Origin: Aquimarina sp. TRL1 | GTDB lineage: Bacteria > Bacteroidota > Bacteroidia > Flavobacteriales > Flavobacteriaceae | Length of the DNA: 64,000 nucleotides | Direction: 5' to 3' | Assembly: GCF_013365535.1 (NCBI RefSeq) | Contig: NZ_CP053590.1 | Coordinates: 2,780,501-2,844,500, forward strand | Shown: piece by piece, positions 1-8,478 of the stretch | Position numbering within the stretch: the first letter of the stretch is position 1 | Layout of the letters: each line of letters begins with the position of its first letter | The notes under the pieces: generated by a model | The model's database searches: none | What the model saw: the letters and a program-made list of their open reading frames with translations, nothing else | What the model was told of the DNA's origin: nothing | Program-made: the position numbers and the translations under genes

Positions 1-1962
1 ATTAATGGAGATGAGATGATCATTACTCCGGAGATTAGTGATTGGGCAGTACTAGAAGGGCAAGTTTTGGATATAACGGTTGATAGGATATTCGATCTAG
101 CTGAAAATAGGCAGGCATCACCTATTACCTGGACGGCTTTTGTAGAACGTAATGAGGTCAGTTGGTATGTTGCAGATAAAGAAGATCTCTTAGAAATAGA
201 AAAATTTGTAGGAGACGAATATGAATTTGATATCTCTTTGATTAACAGAGGAGGGAAAAAACAAACTTTTGCCATTAAAAACATCCCGAACTGGTTGTCA
301 TTAGATAAAACCTATGGCACGCTGGATCCTAATAGTAAAATGACAGTAAAAGCAAGTATTGATCCAGAGTTTACGATTGGGGAATATATAGAGAACCTAT
401 ATCTGGAAACGGATTTTGGGCTTGATCAAAAACTACAGTTAAATCTTAGAGTGTTAGAAACAGAACCTGATTGGACAGTAAACCCTAGTGCCTTTGATTT
501 TAGTATGAACTTTATCGGAAAATTAAAAATCAATGGAATAATTTCTACAGATGCATATGATAAAGTAGGAGCTTTTGTTAATGGGGTCCCGAGAGGAGAA
601 ACCCATTTACTATATGATGAAGCTTTTGATGAGTATTTTATATACTTAACCGTGTTTAGTAATACAGCATTTGGAGATGCAATCATATTTAAGGCATGGG
701 ATGCTTCTCAAGGTAAAATAGTGGAAATAGAAGTTGATGACATGAGGTCTGTAGTATTTATGGAAAATGAAGTTATAGGGACAAAATCGAATTCAGCTTT
801 ATTCGAAAATACAAACGTAGTAGAACAGCACCTTTCTTTAAACACGGGATGGACATGGGTATCTTTTGATGTAAATGACCCTAACTTCAAAAACCTTAAT
901 GAATTGACCAAGAATTTAGCATTGTCAACAGGAGATAGAATCTTAAGTTTAAGCCCTGCACAATTAGAAACCTATTATAAACACCCAACAGACATAACAA
1001 GGAGTAGTTGGTCAGGGAATATAAGTGCAAATGGTGGGATGACGACAGAAAAAATGTATAAGCTGAACTTGGCTAAAGGAGGAGAACTGATTATAAAAGG
1101 AGAAAAAGTGGATGTCAGCAAGTGGTCTTATGAATTGAAAGAAAACTGGAACTGGCTGCCTTTTATAATAGGGAATAATACCCCGGTAAATGAAGCTCTT
1201 GCTTTTTATGATCCAAAAGATGGAGATGTTATTAAATCACAAAATTTATTTGCGATTTTTGATCCGATCAATGGATGGACAGGTACATTAGACTATTTAT
1301 TGGCAGGTCATGGATACATGATTAAATCTGGCAAGGCGCAAACATTTAAATATCCAACGTATTTGAGCTCGAAGGCAAAGGTGATTGAGAAAGAGACTGA
1401 AACTCCTTCTGAAGATCAGGTCGCTGTAACCTATGCAAGGTATCCAGAAAATATGAATGTTATTTTACAGCTGCCCAAAGGATATTCCAAAGTAGTGGTT
1501 TATGATATGAAAGGCAATCGAAGAGGAAGTGCCAGCAATCAATTAGTAGGAGAAGAATCACTTAGTTTTCTGACGATTTATGGACAGGCTAATGAGATGT
1601 TGCGGTTCTATGTGTCAGGAGAAACAACGGAAGAAGCAACTACTAAACTTATGACTTTTTCAGCAAATAAAGTTGTAGGAACAATACAAGCCCCAGTATT
1701 ATTAGAGATGGTATCAGAAACGATTGATATATATCCAAACCCTTTTGAAAATGAACTTAGGATAAAAGTACTTTCAGATAGATCTCAGAAGGTAAGGGTG
1801 TTTATACATTCTTTATCAGGACAACAGGTATACCAACGAGAGCTTTATGTAGATAAAGGGGAAGCTTTTTTTAGTATCGCACCAGAAATTTCTTCCGGAG
1901 CCTATTACCTGTATACGATAGTTAATAATACCATTATGAGAAATATGATAGTAAAAAAATAA
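1..1962 (+). CDS. C-terminal part of a large secreted protein with T9SS sorting domain (5' truncated)
   Basis: The frame is open to the first base of the window, so the start lies upstream. The visible part holds an Ig/BACON-like segment (motif NIPNWLSLDKTYGTLDP, roughly codons 95-150), then a module starting DWTVNPSAFDFSMNF with the core KVGAFVNGVPRGE, which is shared with the next gene, then further beta-rich sequence. The last 80 or so residues (IDIYPNPFENELRIKV to MIVKK) form a typical type IX secretion C-terminal sorting domain, so the protein is predicted to be exported through T9SS and attached to the surface or released. No catalytic motif was recognised. A hairpin without a T-tract lies in the short gap to the next gene, so cotranscription with it is possible. 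Function unknown; adhesin or substrate-binding role is only a guess. Confidence 0.85.
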   Translation: MNGDEMIITPEISDWAVLEGQVLDITVDRIFDLAENRQASPITWTAFVERNEVSWYVADKEDLLEIEKFVGDEYEFDISLINRGGKKQTFAIKNIPNWLSLDKTYGTLDPNSKMTVKASIDPEFTIGEYIENLYLETDFGLDQKLQLNLRVLETEPDWTVNPSAFDFSMNFIGKLKINGIISTDAYDKVGAFVNGVPRGETHLLYDEAFDEYFIYLTVFSNTAFGDAIIFKAWDASQGKIVEIEVDDMRSVVFMENEVIGTKSNSALFENTNVVEQHLSLNTGWTWVSFDVNDPNFKNLNELTKNLALSTGDRILSLSPAQLETYYKHPTDITRSSWSGNISANGGMTTEKMYKLNLAKGGELIIKGEKVDVSKWSYELKENWNWLPFIIGNNTPVNEALAFYDPKDGDVIKSQNLFAIFDPINGWTGTLDYLLAGHGYMIKSGKAQTFKYPTYLSSKAKVIEKETETPSEDQVAVTYARYPENMNVILQLPKGYSKVVVYDMKGNRRGSASNQLVGEESLSFLTIYGQANEMLRFYVSGETTEEATTKLMTFSANKVVGTIQAPVLLEMVSETIDIYPNPFENELRIKVLSDRSQKVRVFIHSLSGQQVYQRELYVDKGEAFFSIAPEISSGAYYLYTIVNNTIMRNMIVKK

Positions 1963-1970
1963 ATAAACAA

Positions 1971-1997
1971 TACTGCCGGTATACAGTATCGGCAGTA
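1971..1997. terminator. hairpin between two co-directional genes
   Basis: TACTGCCG (1971-1978) pairs perfectly with CGGCAGTA (1990-1997). No T-tract follows on either strand, so it may be a partial terminator or an mRNA-processing/stability hairpin rather than a full stop. Confidence 0.5.
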
Positions 1998-2010
1998 CAT
2001 AAAAAATATA

Positions 2011-2928
2011 ATGATGAAGAGATATAACTACTATCTGATACTATTGTTTTTTGCAGGGTATCAGTTACAAGCACAAAATCCTAATTGGAGTGTGAATGAG
2101 AATAATTATCAATATACGATGTCTTTTGTAGCTTTTCTGAATGTCGATGGAAAAGATTTGGAAACTGAGAATGATGTAGTAGGCGCTTTTGTAGATGGAG
2201 TATGTCGGGGAGTTGCTAATTTAACTTATGTTGCTTCAGAAGATAGGTATTATGCCTATTTAACAGTATTTGCAAATCAAAATAATGAATTGATACATTT
2301 TCGTATATATGATGCTGAAAAAGAAAAAACTACAGAGGTGTCTGAGACCCAGGTGTTTGAAATTAATAAACATTACGGGGATGTTTTTAGAGCATATAGC
2401 ATTGCCGAACCAAGGCTGAGTGATGCGGCAGATATCATTGATTTTAGCTTTGTGAATACAAAAGCCAAAGATGTGATTTTTAAAGAGAGTGAAATAACAA
2501 TCTTATTAGATGTTGAGGATAATGTTAAGGCACTTGTTCCCATCTTTGAACTTAGCCAGGGAGCAAAGTTATATAGGAATACGACAGAGCAACTGTCAGG
2601 AAAAGACAGTGTAGATTTTAGTACCCCAGTAGATTATAAAGTGGTATCAGAAAATCAATCGGTAACACGAGAATACACAATAAAAATCAAAGTAAGCTCT
2701 GGAGATATCACTTACTATAGAAAAAATGCCGTTTGTTATGAGGGAGGAGCAATTAAAGTTGTTTCTACCAGAAATAATGAAGAGGTATTGCTACTGAAGG
2801 ATGGAGTTAACTTTTCTAGTCAGACAATAACTAATGGGGAAACTGTTTTCAATAATTTGGAAGCGGCAACATATGAAGTAAAGATGGGAACTATTCGGAA
2901 AGAAATTATCATTAATCAAAAAAAGTAA
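2011..2928 (+). CDS. exported protein sharing the GAFV-G-RG module with the upstream gene
   Basis: 305 residues. An N-terminal signal peptide (MKRYNYYLILLFFAGYQLQA then Q) is clear. Residues of about 25-125 repeat the module seen in the upstream protein: PNWSVNENNYQYTMSF, then VVGAFVDGVCRGVANL, then YYAYLTVFANQ. The rest resembles a bacterial Ig-like or DUF5018-type beta-sandwich (VEDNVKALVPIFELSQGAKL, then VDYKVVSENQSVTREYTIKI). There is no sorting domain at the C terminus. The start may be ATG 2011 or ATG 2014. It is 2 bp from the next lipoprotein gene, so the two are almost certainly cotranscribed. Likely an envelope or secreted accessory of the large T9SS protein; no enzymatic function visible. 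Confidence 0.8.
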   Translation: MMKRYNYYLILLFFAGYQLQAQNPNWSVNENNYQYTMSFVAFLNVDGKDLETENDVVGAFVDGVCRGVANLTYVASEDRYYAYLTVFANQNNELIHFRIYDAEKEKTTEVSETQVFEINKHYGDVFRAYSIAEPRLSDAADIIDFSFVNTKAKDVIFKESEITILLDVEDNVKALVPIFELSQGAKLYRNTTEQLSGKDSVDFSTPVDYKVVSENQSVTREYTIKIKVSSGDITYYRKNAVCYEGGAIKVVSTRNNEEVLLLKDGVNFSSQTITNGETVFNNLEAATYEVKMGTIRKEIIINQKK

Positions 2929-2930
2929 GT

Positions 2931-3323
2931 ATGAGTATGAAAACAGTTTTTTGGATTATAATCGTTGTATTATTTTGTAATTGCTCTAGAGATGATGCTC
3001 CAGAAACCTCAGTTATAAAACCAATACATATTAACTTTGTAAAAGAAGATGGAACTTCTGTAACAACCTTTGATTGTATAAACCCTAATGATAAGTATTT
3101 TGTATCGATTGTTGTCGAAGCAGAAGGAAGTGGAACAGTAGAAAAAACATTAGTAGAGTATACTGTTAATGGAGTTTTACACAGTATGGTTTTTACGGGA
3201 ATAGAAAATCAACGTAATCAAATTATCTTAAAAGAAGGAGAAAATGTAGCACAGCTTGTCGATACAGGAATATATGCTAAAGTTTCATATGTGGCTGCAG
3301 AAGCATTTGAATTAGTTGAATGA
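2931..3323 (+). CDS. small hypothetical lipoprotein
   Basis: 130 residues. The N terminus is a hydrophobic helix followed by Cys residues and acidic/Ser residues (VVLFCNCSRDDAPE), the pattern of a Bacteroidetes lipoprotein with a surface-export-like SRDD stretch; the modified cysteine could be C16 or C18. The remaining 110 residues look like one small beta-sandwich and match nothing I can name. It follows the previous stop codon after two bases, and a strong terminator comes 37 bp after it, so it closes the operon. Start could also be the ATG six bases downstream (2937). Confidence 0.75.
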   Translation: MSMKTVFWIIIVVLFCNCSRDDAPETSVIKPIHINFVKEDGTSVTTFDCINPNDKYFVSIVVEAEGSGTVEKTLVEYTVNGVLHSMVFTGIENQRNQIILKEGENVAQLVDTGIYAKVSYVAAEAFELVE

Positions 3324-3360
3324 TAGAGACTATATTATTTTTTTCATCTTAAAAAGAGTA

Positions 3361-3394
3361 AAAACTCCTCAGTTTATCAGGACTGGGGAGTTTT
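3361..3394 (+). terminator. rho-independent terminator after lipoprotein gene
   Basis: AAAACTCCTCAG (3361-3372) pairs with CTGGGGAGTTTT (3383-3394), 12 bp with one G-T wobble and a 10-nt loop, ending in TTTT. It ends the operon that begins before the window. Confidence 0.85.
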
Positions 3395-3525
3395 AATATT
3401 ATAAAGAATAAAAAATAGAAATTTTTCCTTAAAAATAACATTAGTATTTTCATTAGATGTTGGTTATTAATTATTTTTGAATATATATATATTTATTAAT
3501 TATATAAATAATATTACATTTATTT

Positions 3526-4446
3526 ATGAATTATACATTGCATCAACTTCAGATTTTTCTAAAAATAGTAGAGAAAGGAAGTATCACCAAAGCTTCAGAG
3601 GAATTACACCTCACTCAACCAGCAGTTTCTATTCAGCTTAGGAATTTTCAGGATCAATTTCCTATACCACTTACTGAAGTAATAGGTAGAAAGATATACA
3701 TTACTGATTTCGGAAAGGAAATAGCAGAGGCAGCTCAAAAAATAATTCAGGAAGTTGATCAGATTAGTCATAAAACATTAGCGTACCAAGGACAGTTGTC
3801 GGGAGTGTTGAAGATATCAGTAGTGTCTACAGGTAAATATATTATCCCTTATTTCTTGTCTGATTTTATGAAAAAACATTCAGAAGTAAACCTGGTATTA
3901 GAGGTGACAAACAAAGAGATGGTCGTATCAAGTCTGGAGGAAAATTCTGTTGATTTTTCACTGGTGTCGGTATTGCCAAAACATTTGAAGATTAGTAAGA
4001 CTAATTTGATGGAAAATCAATTGTATTTAGTGGGGAGTACGACAGATACATTTGAGAAAAAAATGTATGATACTTCGATTCTTTCTGAGCTACCGTTAAT
4101 CTATCGCGAACCAGGGTCAGGAACCCGACATACCATGGAAGAGTATTTAGAGCAAAATAATATTGTCGCGAGAAAACAGATGGAACTGACCTCAAATGAA
4201 GCGGTTAAGCAAGCGGTAATAGCAGGGTTAGGGTATTCGATTATGCCATTGATAGGAATACGAAATGACTTGGAAGCGAATCGATTACAGATTATACCTG
4301 TAAAGGGGTTTCCTTTGAAATCAATATGGAACCTGATATCTTTAAAGAACAAAAAATTTTCTCCGGTAGCAGCAGCATTTTTAAGCTATGTAGAAGAAAG
4401 AAAAGATGAAATAATAAGACAGAAGTTTCAGCTTATAAATTTATGA
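3526..4446 (+). CDS. LysR-family transcriptional regulator
   Basis: 306 residues, the usual LysR length. The N-terminal winged helix-turn-helix (residues 1-60; LHQLQIFLKIVEKGSITKAS, then LHLTQPAVSIQLR) is followed by a periplasmic-binding-protein-like effector domain of the CbbR/CysB type. The upstream 50 bp are almost pure A/T with a (TA)n run. It stands alone: the preceding operon is terminated and a hairpin follows, so its target cannot be read from neighbours. LysR regulators usually control themselves or a divergent gene; none is divergent here. Confidence 0.92.
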   Translation: MNYTLHQLQIFLKIVEKGSITKASEELHLTQPAVSIQLRNFQDQFPIPLTEVIGRKIYITDFGKEIAEAAQKIIQEVDQISHKTLAYQGQLSGVLKISVVSTGKYIIPYFLSDFMKKHSEVNLVLEVTNKEMVVSSLEENSVDFSLVSVLPKHLKISKTNLMENQLYLVGSTTDTFEKKMYDTSILSELPLIYREPGSGTRHTMEEYLEQNNIVARKQMELTSNEAVKQAVIAGLGYSIMPLIGIRNDLEANRLQIIPVKGFPLKSIWNLISLKNKKFSPVAAAFLSYVEERKDEIIRQKFQLINL

Positions 4447-4477
4447 TTTACCGGAAGGGGGTACTTGCTGTATGATG

Positions 4478-4505
4478 ATAAAAGAGGATTCTGACTCTCT
4501 TTTAT
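4478..4505 (+). terminator. hairpin terminator after LysR gene
   Basis: ATAAAAGAG (4478-4486) pairs perfectly with CTCTTTTAT (4497-4505), 9 bp and a 10-nt loop. The T-run is inside the 3' arm, so it would work moderately. Confidence 0.6.
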
Positions 4506-4597
4506 TAAGATTCAAAACCCTCTAATAAAATAATGAACGTAGGATTTATAGCACTATTCTAACCAAAAACATAAATCCATAACGTTTAAAAGAGGGG

Positions 4598-4888
4598 TTA
4601 ATCAGTAATTTTAATCGTCAAAGTTCCGTTTATTTCAACTCTTTTTCCCGTAGTCATTGCTTCTTTAAAAACAGCTTTAAATGCTTCTTTTTCTTTTAAT
4701 AACTGGGCAATGCGTTCATCATCATAACTGGAATCAATATGTTGATTTCCTTCATGTATAGAAAGCCTGTGTAGTTTGTGAAAGTTTATTTTTTCTTTTA
4801 TTAATGCATTCACAACATCCGAAGCTTCAGAAGGAGTAAATGTATTGTCTACCAATTGTATCTTGTCCATTACTTCTGTTGTAGTCAT
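4598..4888 (-). CDS. small conserved protein of unknown function
   Basis: 96 residues, no signal peptide and no membrane helix. The sequence is charged and helical (PSEASDVVNALIKEKINFHK, then a middle EGNQHIDSSYDDERIAQLLK) and ends in a short beta segment (KRVEINGTLTIKITD). I believe similar small proteins occur in other Flavobacteriaceae, but no domain name is known to me. It is convergent with the LysR gene and isolated on its strand. Likely cytoplasmic. Confidence 0.7.
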   Translation of the reverse strand: MTTTEVMDKIQLVDNTFTPSEASDVVNALIKEKINFHKLHRLSIHEGNQHIDSSYDDERIAQLLKEKEAFKAVFKEAMTTGKRVEINGTLTIKITD

Positions 4889-5323
4889 ATCAGTTAAAAA
4901 ATTATAATTAATAGTTTTTCGTTATGTCTGCTCTTTCTACTTTAATGTATTCGTATGCTGATAGGAATGCATCTACGTGTTATATAGCAGAAGTATTAAT
5001 TATTTGTTTAAGCCCCGGTGAAGAAAGAAACGAGCAACTCTAAGAACAGTTTGTAGTACGCAGAGTAACCCGTTTCATAGTTTCCTCCATTTTTATTCAC
5101 AGGGGCAAATATTAGATTAATTATTGATATATTTTTATTTATAATTATTGTGTAATTCATTAATATTTTTTATTATAAAATGAATAGTAAAATATTCCTT
5201 TTTTGAAAAAAAGTATTAAAAGAAATAATTGAATTAAAAGTGAAAAAAAAGGTGCCAAAGTATCTGTTGGGGCGTTTTATATGTATAAGATCTGTTCATT
5301 TGTATAAAATCTAAAAAACGAAC
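4889..5323. other. 435-bp AT-rich intergenic region with one possible hairpin
   Basis: Lies between divergent genes, so it should contain promoters for both, but no complete TTG-N19-TAnnTTTG match was found. The only structure seen is an imperfect hairpin at 5027-5076: GAAACG pairs with CGTTTC (outer arms) and ACTCT with AGAGT (inner arms). Nothing else recognisable. Confidence 0.4.
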
Positions 5324-6520
5324 ATGAAAAAAGTAATACAATTGTTAATCTGCTGCCTGGGAGCCTTTTTAGTGATAACTAATAGTTTTTCTCAAAAAGG
5401 AGAATCTACAGAGTCAATTCAGGAATTGGATAGTAAACTGGAAGAAATATTCAAAAGTTCAGACCTTACAGGAATTTCTATTGTAGTAGTAAATGACAAA
5501 GAAGTGTTTTATAACAATTCTTTTGGATATGCAGATGTAGCGACCCAAAAGCCGTACACAAATCATACGGTACATAATATTGGTTCTGTTTCCAAAACAT
5601 TTATTGCTGCTGCTATTATGAAAGCTCAAGAGTTAGGAAAACTACGTTTAGACGATCCAATTAATCAATATCTGCCATTCCAGGTGATACACCCTAAATT
5701 TCCTGATGTACCGATTACGTTGCGACATCTGGCACAACATACCTCGGGAATTAGTGATGATAATGCTTATCTAAGAGCATATGTGTTAGAAAATCCGATA
5801 GATGATTATTCTTATTTGCCAGATGATTTTGCAAAGAATCTAAAAGTTATCGCGCAGAATGAGGATCTTTCTTACGCGATGTTTTTTGAAAATGTGTTGT
5901 CCAAAAATGGAAAATGGTATTCAAATAAAAATTTCACAAAAAAAGCTCCTGGCAAGCGATATAACTATAGTAATATTGGAGCAGCTTTGGCAGCGTATGT
6001 GGTTGAAAATGCAACAGGAGTTCCTTTTGAGCAATTTACAAAACAGTATATTTTTGATCCTTTGGGGATGGAGAAAACAGCCTGGAAGATAAACGATAAT
6101 AATCGGGAGGAATTCGCCTCCAGATATGTTACTAAAAATACGATGGTACCAGCGTACCACCTGATTACGAGTTCAGATGGGGGGTTGATCACAAATACAG
6201 ATGAATTTGGGGAATATTTGAAAGAAATGATCCGGGGAAGAAACGGGGAAGGTGCGATATTGTCAAAAGCATCTTATGAAGAAATGTTTACCCGTACAGA
6301 AATAGGAAAAGAATCCAGTGGAATTTTTTGGGGAGTTAATGAAAAAGGAACTTTGAATCATTCCGGGAGTGACCCTGGGGTAGTAAGTATTGCTGCTATA
6401 AATCCCAGCCGTAATGTAGGCGTGTTTCTGATGACGAATATCAGTGCAGATGAAGACAAACAATTGATGGGAGCTGTTCTGGAAATATGGACAACTCTAA
6501 AGCATCATCGTTGGGAGTAA
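5324..6520 (+). CDS. exported serine hydrolase, beta-lactamase class C / PBP fold
   Basis: 398 residues with a signal peptide (cleavage after about residue 23, NSFSQ). The three signatures of the beta-lactamase-related family are all present: SxxK as S88-V-S-K91 in GSVSKTF, YxN as Y215-S-N217 in YNYSN, and HxG as H346-S-G348 in LNHSGSDPG. Members include esterases, D-aminopeptidases, carboxypeptidases and penicillin-degrading enzymes, and the substrate cannot be told from sequence. It is expected in the periplasm. No T9SS domain. A bidirectional terminator follows at once and separates it from a convergent gene. Confidence 0.9.
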   Translation: MKKVIQLLICCLGAFLVITNSFSQKGESTESIQELDSKLEEIFKSSDLTGISIVVVNDKEVFYNNSFGYADVATQKPYTNHTVHNIGSVSKTFIAAAIMKAQELGKLRLDDPINQYLPFQVIHPKFPDVPITLRHLAQHTSGISDDNAYLRAYVLENPIDDYSYLPDDFAKNLKVIAQNEDLSYAMFFENVLSKNGKWYSNKNFTKKAPGKRYNYSNIGAALAAYVVENATGVPFEQFTKQYIFDPLGMEKTAWKINDNNREEFASRYVTKNTMVPAYHLITSSDGGLITNTDEFGEYLKEMIRGRNGEGAILSKASYEEMFTRTEIGKESSGIFWGVNEKGTLNHSGSDPGVVSIAAINPSRNVGVFLMTNISADEDKQLMGAVLEIWTTLKHHRWE

Positions 6521-6534
6521 GTGTCATATCATAA

Positions 6535-6562
6535 AAAAAGCCATGTAGTAAACATGGCTTTT
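6535..6562. terminator. bidirectional terminator between convergent genes
   Basis: AAAAGCCATG pairs with CATGGCTTTT around a 7-nt loop, with A-runs on the left and T-runs on the right, so it can stop transcription from both the serine hydrolase (+) and the small membrane protein gene (-). Confidence 0.85.
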
Positions 6563-6575
6563 GCATATTGAAGTT

Positions 6576-6971
6576 TTAAACTTCTTTACGCCATTTGTTA
6601 ATCAAAACAATCAAAACAATATTAATAATTGCAACAAACGATAATAAGATAACTTGAGAGAGATTAGTGCTACTTACCATGAAGGTTTCTATAACATGAG
6701 AGATGTTTAATAAGGCGAGTAAGAAAGCATACATGAGAGAGAATATTCTAAACCCTTTTCGTTCGTAAAATAACGTTAAGAATGCCATTATCATAGGAAG
6801 GATCATCGCTACAATGTGGATGATGTGAATGGCAATGGGAACACCATTGCTAAAAGGTTCTGTAGGGAGAGGTTTAAAGAAAATACTTTCTCCAACTTCT
6901 AATGTGCTGTGTATTGCTATACCCAGTGCAATTAATACCCATGAAATAAGAATTTTTTGTTGATTATTCAT
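6576..6971 (-). CDS. small integral membrane protein, unknown function
   Basis: 131 residues with four hydrophobic segments (about 7-25, 45-70, 75-100, 105-125) and a positively charged C-terminal end (NKWRKEV), so a four-helix inner-membrane protein. A conserved-looking polar stretch HSTLEVGESIFFKPLP lies after the first helix. I do not recognise the family. It is a single gene, convergent with the serine hydrolase. No functional claim is possible. Confidence 0.75.
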   Translation of the reverse strand: MNNQQKILISWVLIALGIAIHSTLEVGESIFFKPLPTEPFSNGVPIAIHIIHIVAMILPMIMAFLTLFYERKGFRIFSLMYAFLLALLNISHVIETFMVSSTNLSQVILLSFVAIINIVLIVLINKWRKEV

Positions 6972-7006
6972 GTAGAGGGGAGTTTTTAAGGTAGTACATG
7001 TAAAAG

Positions 7007-7128
7007 AATAACTCCCTAAGCACTGACGAACGCAAGTTAGTGCTTAGCTGTTAATGGAGTTATTGCAAAAGAATTTGTAATAAAGATATGCGACGTAAAC
7101 ACTAAGGAGAACAATCTCCCTAGTGTTT
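7007..7128. repeat. two successive inverted repeats (structured intergenic region)
   Basis: First element, 7007-7064: AATAACTCC pairs with GGAGTTATT and, nested inside, TAAGCACT with AGTGCTTA. Second, 7097-7128: AAACACTAAGGAGA pairs with TCTCCCTAGTGTTT with one mismatch and a 4-nt loop. They lie downstream of the iron-uptake operon on the minus strand and upstream of the small membrane protein gene. The second may be the operon terminator although its T-run is poor; the first is larger than a normal terminator. Confidence 0.55.
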
Positions 7129-7232
7129 TATGTAGCAAAAGGAATAACATATCACATGGTATCGTATTGCTTTCTTTTTCTTAGTTTTATAGATAAAATT
7201 TCCAGGAAAAGAAGGCGATACCTGTAATGTTT

Positions 7233-8468
7233 TTATAGAGGACTTAACTGGCTGGGAACTCCTCCAGAAAGAGAGAAAGCTTCATTTACCTCTCCATTAG
7301 CCGGGTTATACGTGTAATAGCCTTGATAATTAGAATTACTAACTGCAAAATACACTAAGCCATCAATAACAACAGGACCACTGATACTAGAGCTTATAGA
7401 TCCACTACTGGGAATTCCTGCTATTTTTGTGATCTTCTTGGTGTTTATGTCTACCATATATGCATCGACATCTTCTTCTCCAAGATTACTATAGTCAGAA
7501 TTAATAGCAGATGATTTAAGCTTTATGTATAGTTTATCACCTACAACAGCAGGTCCTGCTAGACAAAAACTATTTCCTCCTATGAACTCATTAAAATCAA
7601 GTTTCCAGGAAGGGTCGATTTGATTACTTCCTGCTTTGATTCGAATGCATTTGGAGTGAGCAGGATCAGAAGTATTCCCGACTGGACTTGCAAGATAGAT
7701 ATCCCCATTGTCCGCTACTGTTGCATAATTTGAATTTTTTCTCTCGAAACCTAACCATATATAATCATTGTGCTGAGTTAATCCAATGAAGGTATCATTT
7801 GTTGTGTCAAATACAGCAACATAGCTTATATCAAAAGCATGTGTTCCATCTTCTTTTAGAAAAAATACTTGAGTATATAATTTTCCTTTGCTTTCCAGCA
7901 TAAAAGAACCAATTCTGGTACTGGTAACTTCATCGGTAAGAATAGGAGTAATAGCTTCTGTTATGTCGATTTCTCCTGTTCGCTGCATAGTAGAAGGGTT
8001 AAATGTCTGGATTGCCGTACGACTTCTGTTTGCATCTGTATAATATCCCTTGGTAGGACTAACAACTTCAAAAGTAAATATTTTCTCATTAACAGCGATA
8101 AATCCTTCATCTGTAAAAGCATTGTTCTGATAACCGAATTTTTGTATCCCATTATCCCCTGCAGAGTTCGATGTATGGTATACAGCTCCATCAATAGCTA
8201 ATCCGGTTGTGCGGGCAGCAGCTATTTGTGTTGCATTAGAGACTTTAGAAATGTCAATTGTACCGGAAAACATCTCCTCTGAGGAAATTAACAATCCACT
8301 GGAAGTATTAGGGTCAGTAATAACAAATAAGGAAACACCAGATTTTTCGGGACTTGTTCCTCCTCCATCAGGATTAGAAGGTTCAGAATTGTCATCACTA
8401 CTACAACTACTTATGAGATACATCATTGATAGGATGTATGCACACATCTTAAAGGTCATTTTTTTCAT
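7233..8468 (-). CDS. DUF4374-like lipoprotein, XusB-like siderophore-binding candidate
   Basis: 411 residues. Lipoprotein signal with LISSC22SSDD, the surface-export type of tail, then a low-complexity linker (SNPDGGGTSP) and a repetitive beta-rich body typical of a propeller. The order TonB receptor then DUF4374-like lipoprotein, with a PepSY reductase nearby, matches the xenosiderophore utilisation system (XusA-XusB-XusC) described in Bacteroides, where XusB is the surface lipoprotein that binds ferric siderophore. It starts 10 bp after the receptor stop, so the two are cotranscribed. I am fairly sure of the lipoprotein and context; DUF4374 membership is judged by overall pattern only. Confidence 0.75.
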   Translation of the reverse strand: MKKMTFKMCAYILSMMYLISSCSSDDNSEPSNPDGGGTSPEKSGVSLFVITDPNTSSGLLISSEEMFSGTIDISKVSNATQIAAARTTGLAIDGAVYHTSNSAGDNGIQKFGYQNNAFTDEGFIAVNEKIFTFEVVSPTKGYYTDANRSRTAIQTFNPSTMQRTGEIDITEAITPILTDEVTSTRIGSFMLESKGKLYTQVFFLKEDGTHAFDISYVAVFDTTNDTFIGLTQHNDYIWLGFERKNSNYATVADNGDIYLASPVGNTSDPAHSKCIRIKAGSNQIDPSWKLDFNEFIGGNSFCLAGPAVVGDKLYIKLKSSAINSDYSNLGEEDVDAYMVDINTKKITKIAGIPSSGSISSSISGPVVIDGLVYFAVSNSNYQGYYTYNPANGEVNEAFSLSGGVPSQLSPL

Positions 8469-8478
8469 TTTTCACTTT

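Noticed and set aside
3470..3525. (TA)n run as an origin or recombination site
   Set aside because: Short, A/T-only and located in a promoter; no DnaA boxes or inverted repeats around it.
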